The notes beneath the pieces are model-generated. The model was not told the DNA's origin. It saw only the letters and a program-made list of their open reading frames with translations, and made no database searches. A program made the position numbers and the translations under genes. DNA of 64,000 bases from contig NZ_CP107968.1 in NCBI RefSeq assembly GCF_036084755.1, positions 806,001 through 870,000 on the forward strand, written 5' to 3'. This document shows positions 33,481 through 41,986 of this stretch, piece after piece (position 1 is the first letter of the stretch; every line of letters begins with the position of its first letter). The stretch is from Streptomyces sp. NBC_00370. Lineage in GTDB: Bacteria; Actinomycetota; Actinomycetes; Streptomycetales; Streptomycetaceae.

Positions 33481-34782
33481 TTGAGCCACCGACATGTGAA
33501 CAAGCGGACCGGTTTCGCCGCCGGGGCCTGCGCGATCGCCATCGCCGGAGCCGCCATCCTGCTGCCGAGCGCTCACGCGAGCTCCGAACACGAACAGCGA
33601 GGTGACCGGCGCACGGAGAGCCGCGTGCTCACGCCGGACGCCGCGGCCCGGCTGGGTACCGCGCTCACCGCGACCCTCGGGAACGGCGCTGCGGGCTGGT
33701 ACTACAGCGCCGACGCCAAGCAGCTGGTCGTCAACGTCCTCGACGCGCGGGGCGCCCGGAGCGTCGAGGCGGGCGGCGGGGTCGCGCGGATCGTGCCCAA
33801 CAGCACCGCCGCGCTCAAGAACGCGGCGCAGACCCTCAAGGCCACCGCTTCGGTGCCGGGCACCGCGTGGTCCGTCGACCCGAGGACCAACACGGTCTCC
33901 GTACTCGCGGACAGCACCGTCACGGGTGACCGGATGGCGACGCTGAACAGGGCCGTCGACGATCTCGGCGGTCTGGTGACCATGAAGCGGAGCGCCGGCG
34001 TGTTCCGGCCCTTCGACGGTCACCACCGCGGCGGACAGGGCATGGCAGGGCAGGGCTCGGACGCCCAGGGTACGGGCGGCCAGGACCAAGGCGGTCAGGA
34101 CCAGGGGGGCCAGGACCAGAGCGGGCAGGCCGTCGGCGGGGTGAGCGGGGGCGACGCGATATTCGGCGGCGCCGTCCGCTGCTCCCTCGGCTTCAACGTC
34201 GATGTCGCGGGCGCGCCCGCCTTCCTCACCGCCGGGCACTGCGGGAACGAGGCGGACACCTGGTTCGCCGACCAGAACGGCACCCAACAGCTGGGCACCG
34301 TCGCCGTGTCGACGTTCCCCGTCGCCGACTTCTCGCTCGTGACGTACGACGACGCGGCCACCCAGCCGCCCAGCGCCGTCGACCTGGGGGACGCCGGTAC
34401 GCAGGAGATCACCCGGGCCGTGGACGCGAGCGTGGGACTTCAGGTGACCCGCTCCGGCAGCACCACCGGGGTGCACGAAGGTACGGTGACCGGCCTGGAC
34501 GCCACGGTCAACTACGGCAACGGCGACATAGTCAACGGTCTGATCCAGACCGATGTCTGCGCCGAGCCGGGCGACAGCGGCGGCGCCCTGTTCGCCGCCG
34601 ACGCCGCCGTCGGCCTCACCTCGGGCGGCAGCGGCGACTGCACCAGCGGCGGCGAGACGTTCTTCCAGCCGGTCACCGCGGCGCTGGCCGCCACCGGCGC
34701 GACGATCGGCGCCCCGGACGGCGCGGACCCGGGCGCCTCGGACACCGCGGTCGGCGACGAACCGGACATGACGGACAACTGA
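33481..34782 (+). CDS. Secreted streptogrisin-like serine protease (S1E) with propeptide
   Basis: This 433-residue exported protease begins with a signal peptide (NKRTGFAAGACAIAIAG..AHAS) and a propeptide of the alpha-lytic-protease type (about 45-165). A Gly/Gln linker with GGQDQ repeats (about 180-218) leads to a chymotrypsin-fold catalytic domain carrying H253 (TAGHC), D283 (VADFSL) and S366 (EPGDSGG). Disulfide cysteines are present (RCSLGF..GHCG, TDVCAEPGD..GDCTSGG). The C-terminal tail is acidic. It should mature by self-cleavage outside the cell. The start is TTG 33481, with GGAGGG at suitable distance; an in-frame GTG at 33496 is the alternative. It is divergent from the PRC-barrel gene. 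Confidence 0.92.
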   Translation: MSHRHVNKRTGFAAGACAIAIAGAAILLPSAHASSEHEQRGDRRTESRVLTPDAAARLGTALTATLGNGAAGWYYSADAKQLVVNVLDARGARSVEAGGGVARIVPNSTAALKNAAQTLKATASVPGTAWSVDPRTNTVSVLADSTVTGDRMATLNRAVDDLGGLVTMKRSAGVFRPFDGHHRGGQGMAGQGSDAQGTGGQDQGGQDQGGQDQSGQAVGGVSGGDAIFGGAVRCSLGFNVDVAGAPAFLTAGHCGNEADTWFADQNGTQQLGTVAVSTFPVADFSLVTYDDAATQPPSAVDLGDAGTQEITRAVDASVGLQVTRSGSTTGVHEGTVTGLDATVNYGNGDIVNGLIQTDVCAEPGDSGGALFAADAAVGLTSGGSGDCTSGGETFFQPVTAALAATGATIGAPDGADPGASDTAVGDEPDMTDN

Positions 34783-34807
34783 CCGTCGCCGCACGCCCCT
34801 GGCGCGT

Positions 34808-35281
34808 TCAGCCGCCGACGAGGGCCTCGTCGCCCGCCCGTACCGGCAGGCCGTGCTGGGCGGCCGCCTCCCACTGGCTCCTGCCGGTCGGCTGCCACCG
34901 GTCACCGTTCTGCTCGGCCAGCCCGTAACGGGCCAGGCCCTTCAGATGCTTGGTGATGGTCGGCGCCTGGTAGCCGGCGGCCGCGGACAGCTCGTCGACG
35001 CTCACCCCTGACGCGCCGGCCGTGTTCAACTCCCGCCAGGTCTTCGCCGCGTGGAGCCCGAGACCTCCGTTGCGCGCGCTGTTGTAGAACACGGGTCCCG
35101 CCGGCTCCTCCTGCGCGGCCGGCTCCCCCGGCCCCTGCGGCTCACTTGTCGCCGTATGGGCCGGGGGCGGGATCAGGCCCTTGGCCGTCGGCGTCGCGGC
35201 GCGCCGGCCTGCGGCGGGGCCGACCGGACGGGGCGTCCGGTTGACGGTGCGGTGCTTGCGGCCCTTCTTGTGCTTGCTCAT
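34808..35281 (-). CDS. Hypothetical protein with C-terminal winged-helix-like domain
   Basis: This 157-residue protein starts MSKHKKGRKHRTVNRTPRP, a strongly basic N-terminus, followed by a Pro/Ala-rich low-complexity linker. The C-terminal 75 residues look like a winged helix of the MarR/ArsR kind (GVSVDELSAAAGYQAPTITKHLKGLARYGLAEQNGDRW), with the recognition helix around APTITKHLKGL. The basic tail could also bind DNA. I do not recognise a named family. The start is ATG 35281 with GGAAGG about 12 nt upstream. It is convergent with the protease gene and divergent from the DUF3494 gene. Confidence 0.7.
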   Translation of the reverse strand: MSKHKKGRKHRTVNRTPRPVGPAAGRRAATPTAKGLIPPPAHTATSEPQGPGEPAAQEEPAGPVFYNSARNGGLGLHAAKTWRELNTAGASGVSVDELSAAAGYQAPTITKHLKGLARYGLAEQNGDRWQPTGRSQWEAAAQHGLPVRAGDEALVGG

Positions 35282-35566
35282 CGTGTGGTCACCTTCCCAG
35301 CAATATTGATCACACCGGGCCAACGAGCGACGGCGGGTGAAGGCCATCGGCCATCGGAGTGGCCCGCCGGAGTGATTCAACCGAATTACCTTTGTATCGT
35401 TGTCATATCTATGGCGATCCGGGCCCGGAATTCTTTTCAATTCACTCGGATGCGTCGAATATCCGAGTCGATTCCGGGCTTAATATTCCGGCGACAGATG
35501 TGGCGGCGCCCCGACCCCGTGCCGTCCTCAACAAGAACATCGACTGTGACAGGATCTGGGCCCTCG

Positions 35567-36733
35567 ATGACGCCGAATTTTCTGCGTGCGCCGCAAAGAC
35601 ACCGGATGTCGCGCTGGACAGCCGTAATTGTCGCGCCGCTTGTCGCCGCCGCCGTGGTCGCGACGACCTCCACTCAGGCGAACGCGATCGCAACTCCCGT
35701 GCCGCTGGGCACGACGGCCAGCTTCGCCGTACTGGCCGGTGAATCGGTCACCAACACAGGACCGTCCGTTCTCACCGGAGACCTCGGGGTGAGCCCGGGC
35801 ACGGCCATCAGCGGGTTCCCGCCCGGCATCGTGAACGGTGCGCAGCACTCGGCGGACGCGGTGGCCCTGCAGGCCAAGTCCGACCTGGTGACGGCGTTCA
35901 ACGACGCGGCGGGGCAGGCAACCGACGCGGCGCTGCCGCCGGACGCGGGCGGCCTGACCCTGGTCCCCGGTGTGTACACGGCCTCCTCGACACTGGGCCT
36001 CACCGGCACCCTCACACTGGACGCCCAGGGCGACCCCAACGCCGTGTGGGTCTTCCAGGTCGGTTCGGGACTGACGACGGCCTCCGCGAGCCGGGTGCTG
36101 CTGGTCAACGGCGCACAGCCGTGCAACGTGTTCTGGGAGATCGGCAGTTCGGCCACGCTGGGCACCAACTCCACGTTCGTCGGCAACATCCTGGCCCTCA
36201 CCTCGATCAGTGTGACCACGGGAGCCAGCATCGACGGCCGGGCGCTGGCCCGTAACGGCTCGGTGTCGCTGGACACCAACAGGATCACCAGGTCGACCTG
36301 CTCCACCACCACGGGCGGCACGACGACCGGCACCACCACCGGTACGACCACGGGTACCACCACCGGTACGACGACCGGTACGACCACCGGTACGACCACC
36401 GGCGGTACGACGACGGGCGTCCTCGGGGGCGTGCTCGGCGGCGTACTCGGCGGCGTGACGACGGGTGGCGGCACCGGCGGTGTGCTCGGCGGCGTACTCG
36501 GCGGAGTCGTGACGGGCGGCACCACCGGCGCCACCGTCACCGGCGGCACGACGGGCAGCACCATCACCGGCGGAACCACCGGCGGCGGTCACGGACATGG
36601 TCACGGACACGGCCATGGGCACGGGCACGGCAAGCCGCCGGGCCACGGCCACGGCAAGCCGCACAAGCCCGCCCCGTACGGCGAGCAGCCCGGCCAGCAC
36701 GAGGGCTACGGCGACCAGCCCGACAAGCACTGA
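35567..36733 (+). CDS. Secreted DUF3494 (ice-binding-like) protein with TGT repeats and His-rich tail
   Basis: This 388-residue exported protein has a signal peptide (RWTAVIVAPLVAAAVVATTSTQANA), then a DUF3494 beta-solenoid domain. The domain runs from about 46 (TTASFAVLAGESVTNTGPS) to 245 and includes LTGDLGVSPG, VYTASSTLGLTGTLTLDAQGD and WEIGSSATLGTNS. Proteins of this fold include ice-binding adhesins, but many homologues in mesophiles have unknown roles. After the domain come TTTGT repeats, GVLGGVLGG repeats, and a tail with eight or more GH units before KPPGHGHGKPHKP, suggesting metal binding. The start is uncertain: ATG 35567 or ATG 35606, both with weak ribosome sites. It is followed by a perfect terminator hairpin. 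Confidence 0.85.
   Translation: MTPNFLRAPQRHRMSRWTAVIVAPLVAAAVVATTSTQANAIATPVPLGTTASFAVLAGESVTNTGPSVLTGDLGVSPGTAISGFPPGIVNGAQHSADAVALQAKSDLVTAFNDAAGQATDAALPPDAGGLTLVPGVYTASSTLGLTGTLTLDAQGDPNAVWVFQVGSGLTTASASRVLLVNGAQPCNVFWEIGSSATLGTNSTFVGNILALTSISVTTGASIDGRALARNGSVSLDTNRITRSTCSTTTGGTTTGTTTGTTTGTTTGTTTGTTTGTTTGGTTTGVLGGVLGGVLGGVTTGGGTGGVLGGVLGGVVTGGTTGATVTGGTTGSTITGGTTGGGHGHGHGHGHGHGHGKPPGHGHGKPHKPAPYGEQPGQHEGYGDQPDKH
36313..36411 (+). repeat. Tandem repeats encoding Thr-Gly-Thr-Thr units
   Basis: About eight copies of a 12-bp unit related to ACCACCGGTACG encode TTGT/TGTT blocks. Degenerate codons (ACC, ACG, GGT, GGC) alternate, suggesting that the peptide repeat is selected rather than the DNA being purely slipped. 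A second repeat family encoding GVLGG follows to about 36510. Confidence 0.8.
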
Positions 36734-36750
36734 GTAACCCGGACAGCGAC

Positions 36751-36790
36751 CGGCGCGTGGCGGAATCGAGGCCGATTCCGCCACGCGCCG
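36751..36790 (+). terminator. Perfect terminator hairpin after DUF3494 gene
   Basis: An 18-bp perfect stem (36751-36768 with 36773-36790) with an AGGC loop. It swallows the in-frame GTG at 36757 of the next gene and so argues for a start further downstream. Confidence 0.88.
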
Positions 36791-36822
36791 CCGTCCCAAG
36801 GCAAGAAAGGCCGGGTGGAGCT

Positions 36823-37509
36823 GTGCTGGTCGGCACGGAACCAACGGATGTAACTGAACAGAGCCGGCCGGACACAGAGCCGCCGCCACCGTCGCGTCGA
36901 CCGTCGGCGGGGCTCGGGGCCGCCGTCCTGCTGTGCGCTGCGGCGGCGCTGGTCCATGTGTTCCTGGTGTTTCTGCACGTGGCCCCGGCCAACGCCGTCT
37001 CACGGCAGTTCAGCCGGCAGGTCAACGCGTGGGTCTATCCCTTGTTCGAACAGAACTGGAAGCTTTTCGCACCCGATCCCGAGTCCGTGAACCAGCGGAT
37101 CTCGGCCCGCACCGCGCACACCGACGCGGCCGGGGCCGTCACGGTGAGCGGCTGGTTCGACCTGTCCGCCGTGGACGACGAAGCGGTGCGGCACAGTGTG
37201 TTTCCCAGCCACACGTCGCAGAACATGCTGCGCAGGGCCTGGTCGTCGTACCTCGAATCGCACGGCGGGGACGACGTGCCGCACTCGGAACGTGCCGTGC
37301 TGCTGCAGGAGTATCTGCGTGACATCGCGACCGACCGGGTCGCCGCCCACCGGCACGGCTCTTTCGAGTCCGTCCAGCTCCGCGTCGTCACGGAGCAGAT
37401 CGCACCGCCGGGCTCGACCGGCACACCTCGCACGGCAGCCAAGGCGCCGTCCGCCGCCGACACCCGTTATCTGCCCTGGTGGACGGTGATCTCCCATGAC
37501 AACGACTGA
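36823..37509 (+). CDS. DUF5819 family membrane-anchored protein
   Basis: This protein of about 228 residues has a cytoplasmic Pro-rich N-tail, one transmembrane helix (GAAVLLCAAAALVHVFLVFLHVA, near 30-55) and an extracytoplasmic domain beginning SRQVNAWVYPLFEQNWKLFAPDP. The QNWxLFAPxP motif identifies DUF5819. No function is known for the family. GTG 36823 is used because the earlier GTG at 36757 lies inside a terminator hairpin; the ribosome site (GGAG) is close, so the start is uncertain. The end overlaps the HTTM gene by 14 bp, implying translational coupling and joint function. Confidence 0.85.
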   Translation: MLVGTEPTDVTEQSRPDTEPPPPSRRPSAGLGAAVLLCAAAALVHVFLVFLHVAPANAVSRQFSRQVNAWVYPLFEQNWKLFAPDPESVNQRISARTAHTDAAGAVTVSGWFDLSAVDDEAVRHSVFPSHTSQNMLRRAWSSYLESHGGDDVPHSERAVLLQEYLRDIATDRVAAHRHGSFESVQLRVVTEQIAPPGSTGTPRTAAKAPSAADTRYLPWWTVISHDND

Positions 37510-38569
37510 GCGCACCCCCCGCGCGCTGCCCGCCGTACGCGACCGGGCCGCACGGCTCTACGGCCTGCTGACCGAGCGGCCGGTGTCGCTGTACGCCGCG
37601 TCCGTGCTGCGTATCGGGTACGGATTCCTCTATCTCGCCTTCCTGCTGCGCGAGTTCCCGCACCGTGACGAGATCTGGGGTCCTGACTCACCCTGGACGC
37701 CCACCATGGCGCGGCAGCTCTTCGGCCAGACCGGCTGGGCCAGTGTGCTGACGCTGTCCGACAACCGGGCCTATTTCGAGTGCTGTTACGCCCTGGCGCT
37801 CGTCGTCTGCGCGCTGTTCCTGGTGGGCTGGCGGACCCGGGTGACGTCCGTGCTGTTCGCCGTCGTGGTGGCCTCGTTCCACGCGCGGGCGATCTTCATG
37901 ACGGACGGCGGCGACAATCTGATCCTGCTGATGGCGCTGTACCTCACGCTCACCGGGTGCGGGCGCCGCTGGTCCCTGGACGCGCTGCGGGAGCGGCGGC
38001 CGGTGTACGACGCCGCGCGTTCGCGGCTCGGTGAAGCCCGGCGGACGCTGGTCACGGCGGTCCACAACTGCGGGATGTTCGTCATCGCCGCCCAGGTCTG
38101 TTTCCTGTACGGCTCAGCCGGCCTCTACAAGGTCCAGGGCGGCAAGTGGGGCGACGGAACCGCGCTGCACTACGTCATGAACCTGGAGCTGTTCCGGCCG
38201 TGGCCCGCCCTGTCCCATCTCGTCGACGGTCACGCGGTGTTCATGGCGGTGGCCGGCTACCTGACCGTCCTGTTGCAGGTGGCCTTCCCGTTCGTGCTGT
38301 TCGGCAGGCTCAAGTACCCGGTGCTGGTGATGCTGTTGGGGATGCATCTGGGTATCGCGCTGCTCCTCGGGCTGCCGCTGTTCTCCGGCGCGATGATCGT
38401 CGCTGACGCGGTGTTCGTCCCGGACCGGTTCTGGCTCCGGGTGCGCGCGCTGCTGCGCGGCGGCCGCCCTCCGGCCGCCGCATCCCCCGTCCAGGACGGC
38501 GGCAGCCTGCCCGGCCCCCGGGCCGCGGTGAGCGCGCCTGCCGAGGGCCGGACCGGACCGCGGAGCTGA
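37496..38569 (+). CDS. HTTM-domain integral membrane protein (vitamin K carboxylase-like)
   Basis: This 357-residue polytopic protein has about six to eight hydrophobic helices. It includes the HTTM (horizontally transferred transmembrane) domain with SVLRIGYGFLYLAFLLREF, VGWRTRVTSVLFAVVVASFHARAIFMTDGGDNLI and LYGSAGLYKVQGGKWGDGTALHYVM. HTTM is shared with the membrane part of vitamin K-dependent gamma-carboxylases; the catalytic lumenal domain of the animal enzyme is absent. It starts ATG 37496 within the DUF5819 gene. Its C-terminal 45 residues are Pro/Ala-rich. The pair with DUF5819 is recurrent in actinobacteria as far as I recall. The role is unknown. Confidence 0.88.
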   Translation: MTTTERTPRALPAVRDRAARLYGLLTERPVSLYAASVLRIGYGFLYLAFLLREFPHRDEIWGPDSPWTPTMARQLFGQTGWASVLTLSDNRAYFECCYALALVVCALFLVGWRTRVTSVLFAVVVASFHARAIFMTDGGDNLILLMALYLTLTGCGRRWSLDALRERRPVYDAARSRLGEARRTLVTAVHNCGMFVIAAQVCFLYGSAGLYKVQGGKWGDGTALHYVMNLELFRPWPALSHLVDGHAVFMAVAGYLTVLLQVAFPFVLFGRLKYPVLVMLLGMHLGIALLLGLPLFSGAMIVADAVFVPDRFWLRVRALLRGGRPPAAASPVQDGGSLPGPRAAVSAPAEGRTGPRS

Positions 38570-38607
38570 CGGATCCCGGGCCTGTCGTTCGGATCAGGCC
38601 CTGGGAA

Positions 38608-38666
38608 GTGTCCGCAAAGTGTCGTCGTCCGCCCTCGGGGCGAGCCGGACGCCACTTTGCGGACAC
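38608..38666. terminator. Bidirectional terminator between HTTM gene and GH71/99-like gene
   Basis: Perfect 14-bp arms (38608-38621 and 38653-38666) with an inner CGTCCG/CGGACG stem. They lie between convergent stops at 38569 and 38670. Confidence 0.85.
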
Positions 38667-38669
38667 GAC

Positions 38670-39971
38670 CTAGGTGAGCGGGATCGGCACTGTCTCGCTG
38701 ATCGGGGTCTGTCCGGTGATCATCTTCGTCGCCGCGCCGGCGAGCCGCAGGTAGAAGTCGGACGAGACGTGCTTGCCGTCGGCGTCGAGGGTGAGGAAGT
38801 ACTGGTTCGTCGGGATCATCGAAGCGTCCTCGGCGGCCGGCGCGATGGCGGTGGCCTCGTCGTACTCGTCGAACATCGCGATGAACGCCGATGTGGTGCC
38901 GGACCTGGTGACGCCCACGGCCTGCTGCCACATGAAGTCGCCCGCCTTGCGGGGGATCTGGTTGCGGGGGTTGCCGGGCTTCCAGTTGGACCACGCGAAG
39001 CCGGGGAAGACGACCGGCTGGTAGTCCTGGCCGTTCGCCTTCAACTGGGCCTGGTCGGCGGCGAAGAGCGCGTTGTCGACCGAGGCCGAGCCGGTGTTCC
39101 ACGGCGAGACCATGTTCAGCGCGCGGTAGACGGGGGCGAAGCCGGGCTTGGCGTTGCTGTCGGTGCGCCAGCCGCGCGGCACACCGCCGATGACGTACAC
39201 GCCCTTGCTCTTGAACCAGTTGACCAGGTCGACGCTCTGCTGGGCCGTGCCGGCCCGGTTGGACACACCGAGGCCCCACAGCTCGACGACCGGCTTGCCG
39301 CCCTCGTGCGCGTAGGCGGAGGAGTCGGTCAGGTGCATCGAGTTGGTGACGGTGTCCGTCCAGTCGGCCTGGATCGTCTGCTGGAGATTGGCGTCGGTCA
39401 GTCCGCTGATGTCGTACTCGACGTAGAAGCCCCTGCCGTACTTCTGCGCGGCGTCGCGGGCCTTGAGTGTGATGTCGTTGCGCTGCTTGTAGCGCGCCGA
39501 GCCGACGGTGGCGATGTCACTTCCGAAGCGCTGGAGGGCGGCGCCGTCGATGCCGTACTGCTGCATCCACTTGAAGTGCTGGTCGACGACGGCCGTGGGG
39601 TACGAGGAGAAGAGCTGCGCCGGCTGTCCGTTGCCCAGGTTGGCGTAGCCGGTCTGGAACTTGGCACTGGCGGGGTACGCCGACACGTCGGGGTACAGCT
39701 CGAAGGTCTGGTTGCCGGGTGACGGTTTGCTGCCCGCCCAGTGGGTCCAGTTGTTGACCGGGGATCCGTCGCCCGGGGCGGCGAACCAGCCCTGGTACCC
39801 GGCGTACACCTTGCCCTTGACGCCGGGCTGCGCGGCGGCGGCGGCCGGCCGGGGCAGACTCCCCGCGGCGGCCCGGGGCAGATTGCCCACGGCGGCCCAG
39901 ATCAGCGCGGCGGCCACGCACAACGCGAGGACGACACGGGGGCGGAGACTTCGTACTATCGGTAGGTTCAC
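38670..39971 (-). CDS. Secreted GH71/GH99-like glycoside hydrolase
   Basis: This exported protein of about 433 residues has an N-terminal signal (RPRVVLALCVAAALIWAAVG) and a TIM-barrel-like domain. The domain starts VKGKVYAGYQGWFAAPGDGSPVNNWTHW and continues with DQHFKWMQQYGIDGAALQRFG, GFYVEYDISGL, VVELWGLGV and a late FIAMFDEYDEATAI segment. This pattern is seen in bacterial proteins annotated as xylosidase or GH71/99-like. Acidic residues in YVEYDIS and MFDEYDE are candidate catalytic groups. The substrate could be a mannan or alpha-glucan; this is not certain. GTG 39971 is chosen because AAGG lies 8 nt upstream; GTG 39980 is the alternative. Expression is probably controlled by the operator at 40047-40069. 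Confidence 0.8.
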   Translation of the reverse strand: MNLPIVRSLRPRVVLALCVAAALIWAAVGNLPRAAAGSLPRPAAAAAQPGVKGKVYAGYQGWFAAPGDGSPVNNWTHWAGSKPSPGNQTFELYPDVSAYPASAKFQTGYANLGNGQPAQLFSSYPTAVVDQHFKWMQQYGIDGAALQRFGSDIATVGSARYKQRNDITLKARDAAQKYGRGFYVEYDISGLTDANLQQTIQADWTDTVTNSMHLTDSSAYAHEGGKPVVELWGLGVSNRAGTAQQSVDLVNWFKSKGVYVIGGVPRGWRTDSNAKPGFAPVYRALNMVSPWNTGSASVDNALFAADQAQLKANGQDYQPVVFPGFAWSNWKPGNPRNQIPRKAGDFMWQQAVGVTRSGTTSAFIAMFDEYDEATAIAPAAEDASMIPTNQYFLTLDADGKHVSSDFYLRLAGAATKMITGQTPISETVPIPLT

Positions 39972-40046
39972 GGTTGACACCTTCGGTCCGGCGGTGTGTG
40001 GGGACGCGCATCCGGAGCGCTACGCTCGACGCGTACGCATCAAGGT

Positions 40047-40069
40047 ATTTGTAAGTGATACTTACAAAT
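40047..40069 (-). promoter_or_regulatory. Palindromic operator overlapping the GH71/99-like promoter
   Basis: ATTTGTAAGT-GAT-ACTTACAAAT has perfect 10-bp arms. It covers the -10 hexamer of the promoter described at 40055-40083, so binding would block RNA polymerase. The cognate regulator is not in the immediate neighbourhood. Confidence 0.75.
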
Positions 40070-40083
40070 TACGGGGCTGTCAA
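40055..40083 (-). promoter_or_regulatory. Near-consensus housekeeping promoter
   Basis: On the minus strand TTGACA (40083-40078) is followed after 17 nt by TATCAC (40060-40055). The transcript would start near 40048, leaving a leader of about 75 nt before the start codon. The -35 is a perfect consensus, unusual in this GC-rich genome, which suits a promoter that is strong unless repressed. Confidence 0.7.
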
Positions 40084-40242
40084 CACTCCGCGCACACCGC
40101 ACGCTTGACGGCGCGCCACCGCGCGCACCCGCCCGGCACGGCAGCGACGCGCCGGGAAACAACGAGGTCGCACCGCGCCGCCGAATGCACCGCCATGCTC
40201 TTGCCGAGTCGTTAAAAACAATCGACCGGAGGAGCGTCGCAA

Positions 40243-41973
40243 TTGACCACCACAGGTACGGCAGGACCGGCCGGGACCGGGAATTCTTATCAGAACAAGC
40301 GACCGGGAAAGCGCCGAAAAATCGGCACGATCGTGGTCACTTGGACGACCGCGACCGATCATAAGACGATCGGCTCGATGTATCTCATCACATCGTTCGT
40401 GTTTTTCATTCTCGGTGGCATCATGGCGCTCGTCATGCGCGCCGAACTCGCCCGTCCCGGCACCCAGATCGTCTCGAACGAGCAGTACAACCAGGCCTTC
40501 ACCATGCACGGCACGGTCATGCTGCTGATGTTCGCCACACCGCTGTTCGCCGGTTTCACCAACTGGATCATGCCGCTGCAGATCGGCGCGCCCGACGTCG
40601 CGTTCCCGCGGCTGAACATGTTCGCCTACTGGCTCTACCTGTTCGGCTCGACCATCGCCGTGGGCGCTTTCCTCACCCCCGACGGGGCGGCCGACTTCGG
40701 CTGGTTCGCCTATTCACCGCTGACCGACGCGGTCCATTCGCCGGGTATCGGCGGTGACTTGTGGATCATGGGGCTTGCCTTCTCCGGATTCGGCACGATC
40801 CTCGGTTCCGTCAACTTCATCACCACGATCATCTGCATGCGCGCGCCCGGCATGACGATGTTCCGGATGCCGATCTTCACCTGGAACGTGCTGCTCACCG
40901 CGCTGCTGGTGCTGTTCGCCTTCCCCGTGCTCGCCGCCTCGCTCTTCGCGCTGGAGGCCGACCGGAAATTCGGGGCGCACGTCTTCGACCCGGCGAACGG
41001 CGGGGCACTGCTGTGGCAGCACCTCTTCTGGTTCTTCGGCCACCCGGAGGTCTACATCATCGCCCTCCCGTTCTTCGGCATCGCCTCCGAAATCCTGCCG
41101 GTCTTCAGCCGTAAGCCGATGTTCGGCTACATCGGTCTGGTCGCCGCGACGATCTCCATCGCCGGCCTGTCCGTGACGGTGTGGGCGCACCACATGTACG
41201 TCACCGGCGGTGTGCTGCTGCCGTTCTTCTCCTTCATGACGTTCCTCATCGCGGTACCGACCGGGGTGAAGTTCTTCAACTGGATCGGCACGATCTGGAA
41301 GGGGTCCCTGTCCTTCGAGACACCGATGCTCTGGACGATCGGCTTCCTGGTCACCTTCCTCTTCGGCGGTCTGACCGGGGTCATCCTGGCCTCGCCGCCC
41401 CTCGACTTCCACGTCTCCGACTCGTACTTCGTCGTCGCGCACTTCCACTACGTCGTCTTCGGCACCGTGGTCTTCGCGATGTTCGCCGGATTCCACTTCT
41501 GGTGGCCGAAGTTCACCGGCAAGATGCTCGACGAACGGCTCGGCAAAATCACCTTCTGGACGCTGTTCATCGGCTTCCACGGCACCTTCCTCATCCAGCA
41601 TTGGCTGGGCGCCGAAGGCATGCCGCGGCGCTACGCCGACTACCTGGCGGCGGACGGCTTCACCACGCTCAACACCATCTCGTCCATCAGCTCGTTCGTG
41701 CTGGGTCTGTCGATGCTGCCGTTCTTCTACAACGTCTGGAAGACGGCGAAGTACGGCAAGAAGGTCGAGGTCGACGACCCATGGGGGTACGGGCGCTCGC
41801 TCGAATGGGCGACATCGTGCCCGCCGCCGCGGCACAACTTCGTCACACTCCCCCGTATCCGCTCCGAGTCGCCGGCGTTCGACCTGCACCACCCGGAGAT
41901 CTCCGTCATCGACGAGATGGCCACCCGCCCACAGACCTCGGCCATCGTGGCGCCGGGCGACAAGCAGGAGTAG
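40243..41973 (+). CDS. ctaD: Cytochrome c oxidase subunit I (aa3-type)
   Basis: This 576-residue, 12-helix haem-copper oxidase subunit has conserved haem and copper ligands: the His in [13 protein letters not shown] (haem a), [19 protein letters not shown] (CuB His with the cross-linked Tyr of HPEVY), VWAHHMYV (CuB His-His) and [10 protein letters not shown] (haem a3 and haem a). It reduces oxygen and pumps protons. Genomes of this type often carry a main ctaD in a cta-qcr cluster and a second, isolated copy; this one has no other oxidase subunit nearby and is likely the second copy. The start is TTG 40243 with GGAGGAG upstream. Confidence 0.96.
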   Translation: MTTTGTAGPAGTGNSYQNKRPGKRRKIGTIVVTWTTATDHKTIGSMYLITSFVFFILGGIMALVMRAELARPGTQIVSNEQYNQAFTMHGTVMLLMFATPLFAGFTNWIMPLQIGAPDVAFPRLNMFAYWLYLFGSTIAVGAFLTPDGAADFGWFAYSPLTDAVHSPGIGGDLWIMGLAFSGFGTILGSVNFITTIICMRAPGMTMFRMPIFTWNVLLTALLVLFAFPVLAASLFALEADRKFGAHVFDPANGGALLWQHLFWFFGHPEVYIIALPFFGIASEILPVFSRKPMFGYIGLVAATISIAGLSVTVWAHHMYVTGGVLLPFFSFMTFLIAVPTGVKFFNWIGTIWKGSLSFETPMLWTIGFLVTFLFGGLTGVILASPPLDFHVSDSYFVVAHFHYVVFGTVVFAMFAGFHFWWPKFTGKMLDERLGKITFWTLFIGFHGTFLIQHWLGAEGMPRRYADYLAADGFTTLNTISSISSFVLGLSMLPFFYNVWKTAKYGKKVEVDDPWGYGRSLEWATSCPPPRHNFVTLPRIRSESPAFDLHHPEISVIDEMATRPQTSAIVAPGDKQE

Positions 41974-41986
41974 GAGGCGAGAGCGC

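Noticed and set aside
36757..36822. Extending the DUF5819 protein to the GTG at 36757.
   Set aside because: That codon lies inside an 18-bp perfect terminator hairpin of the previous gene.
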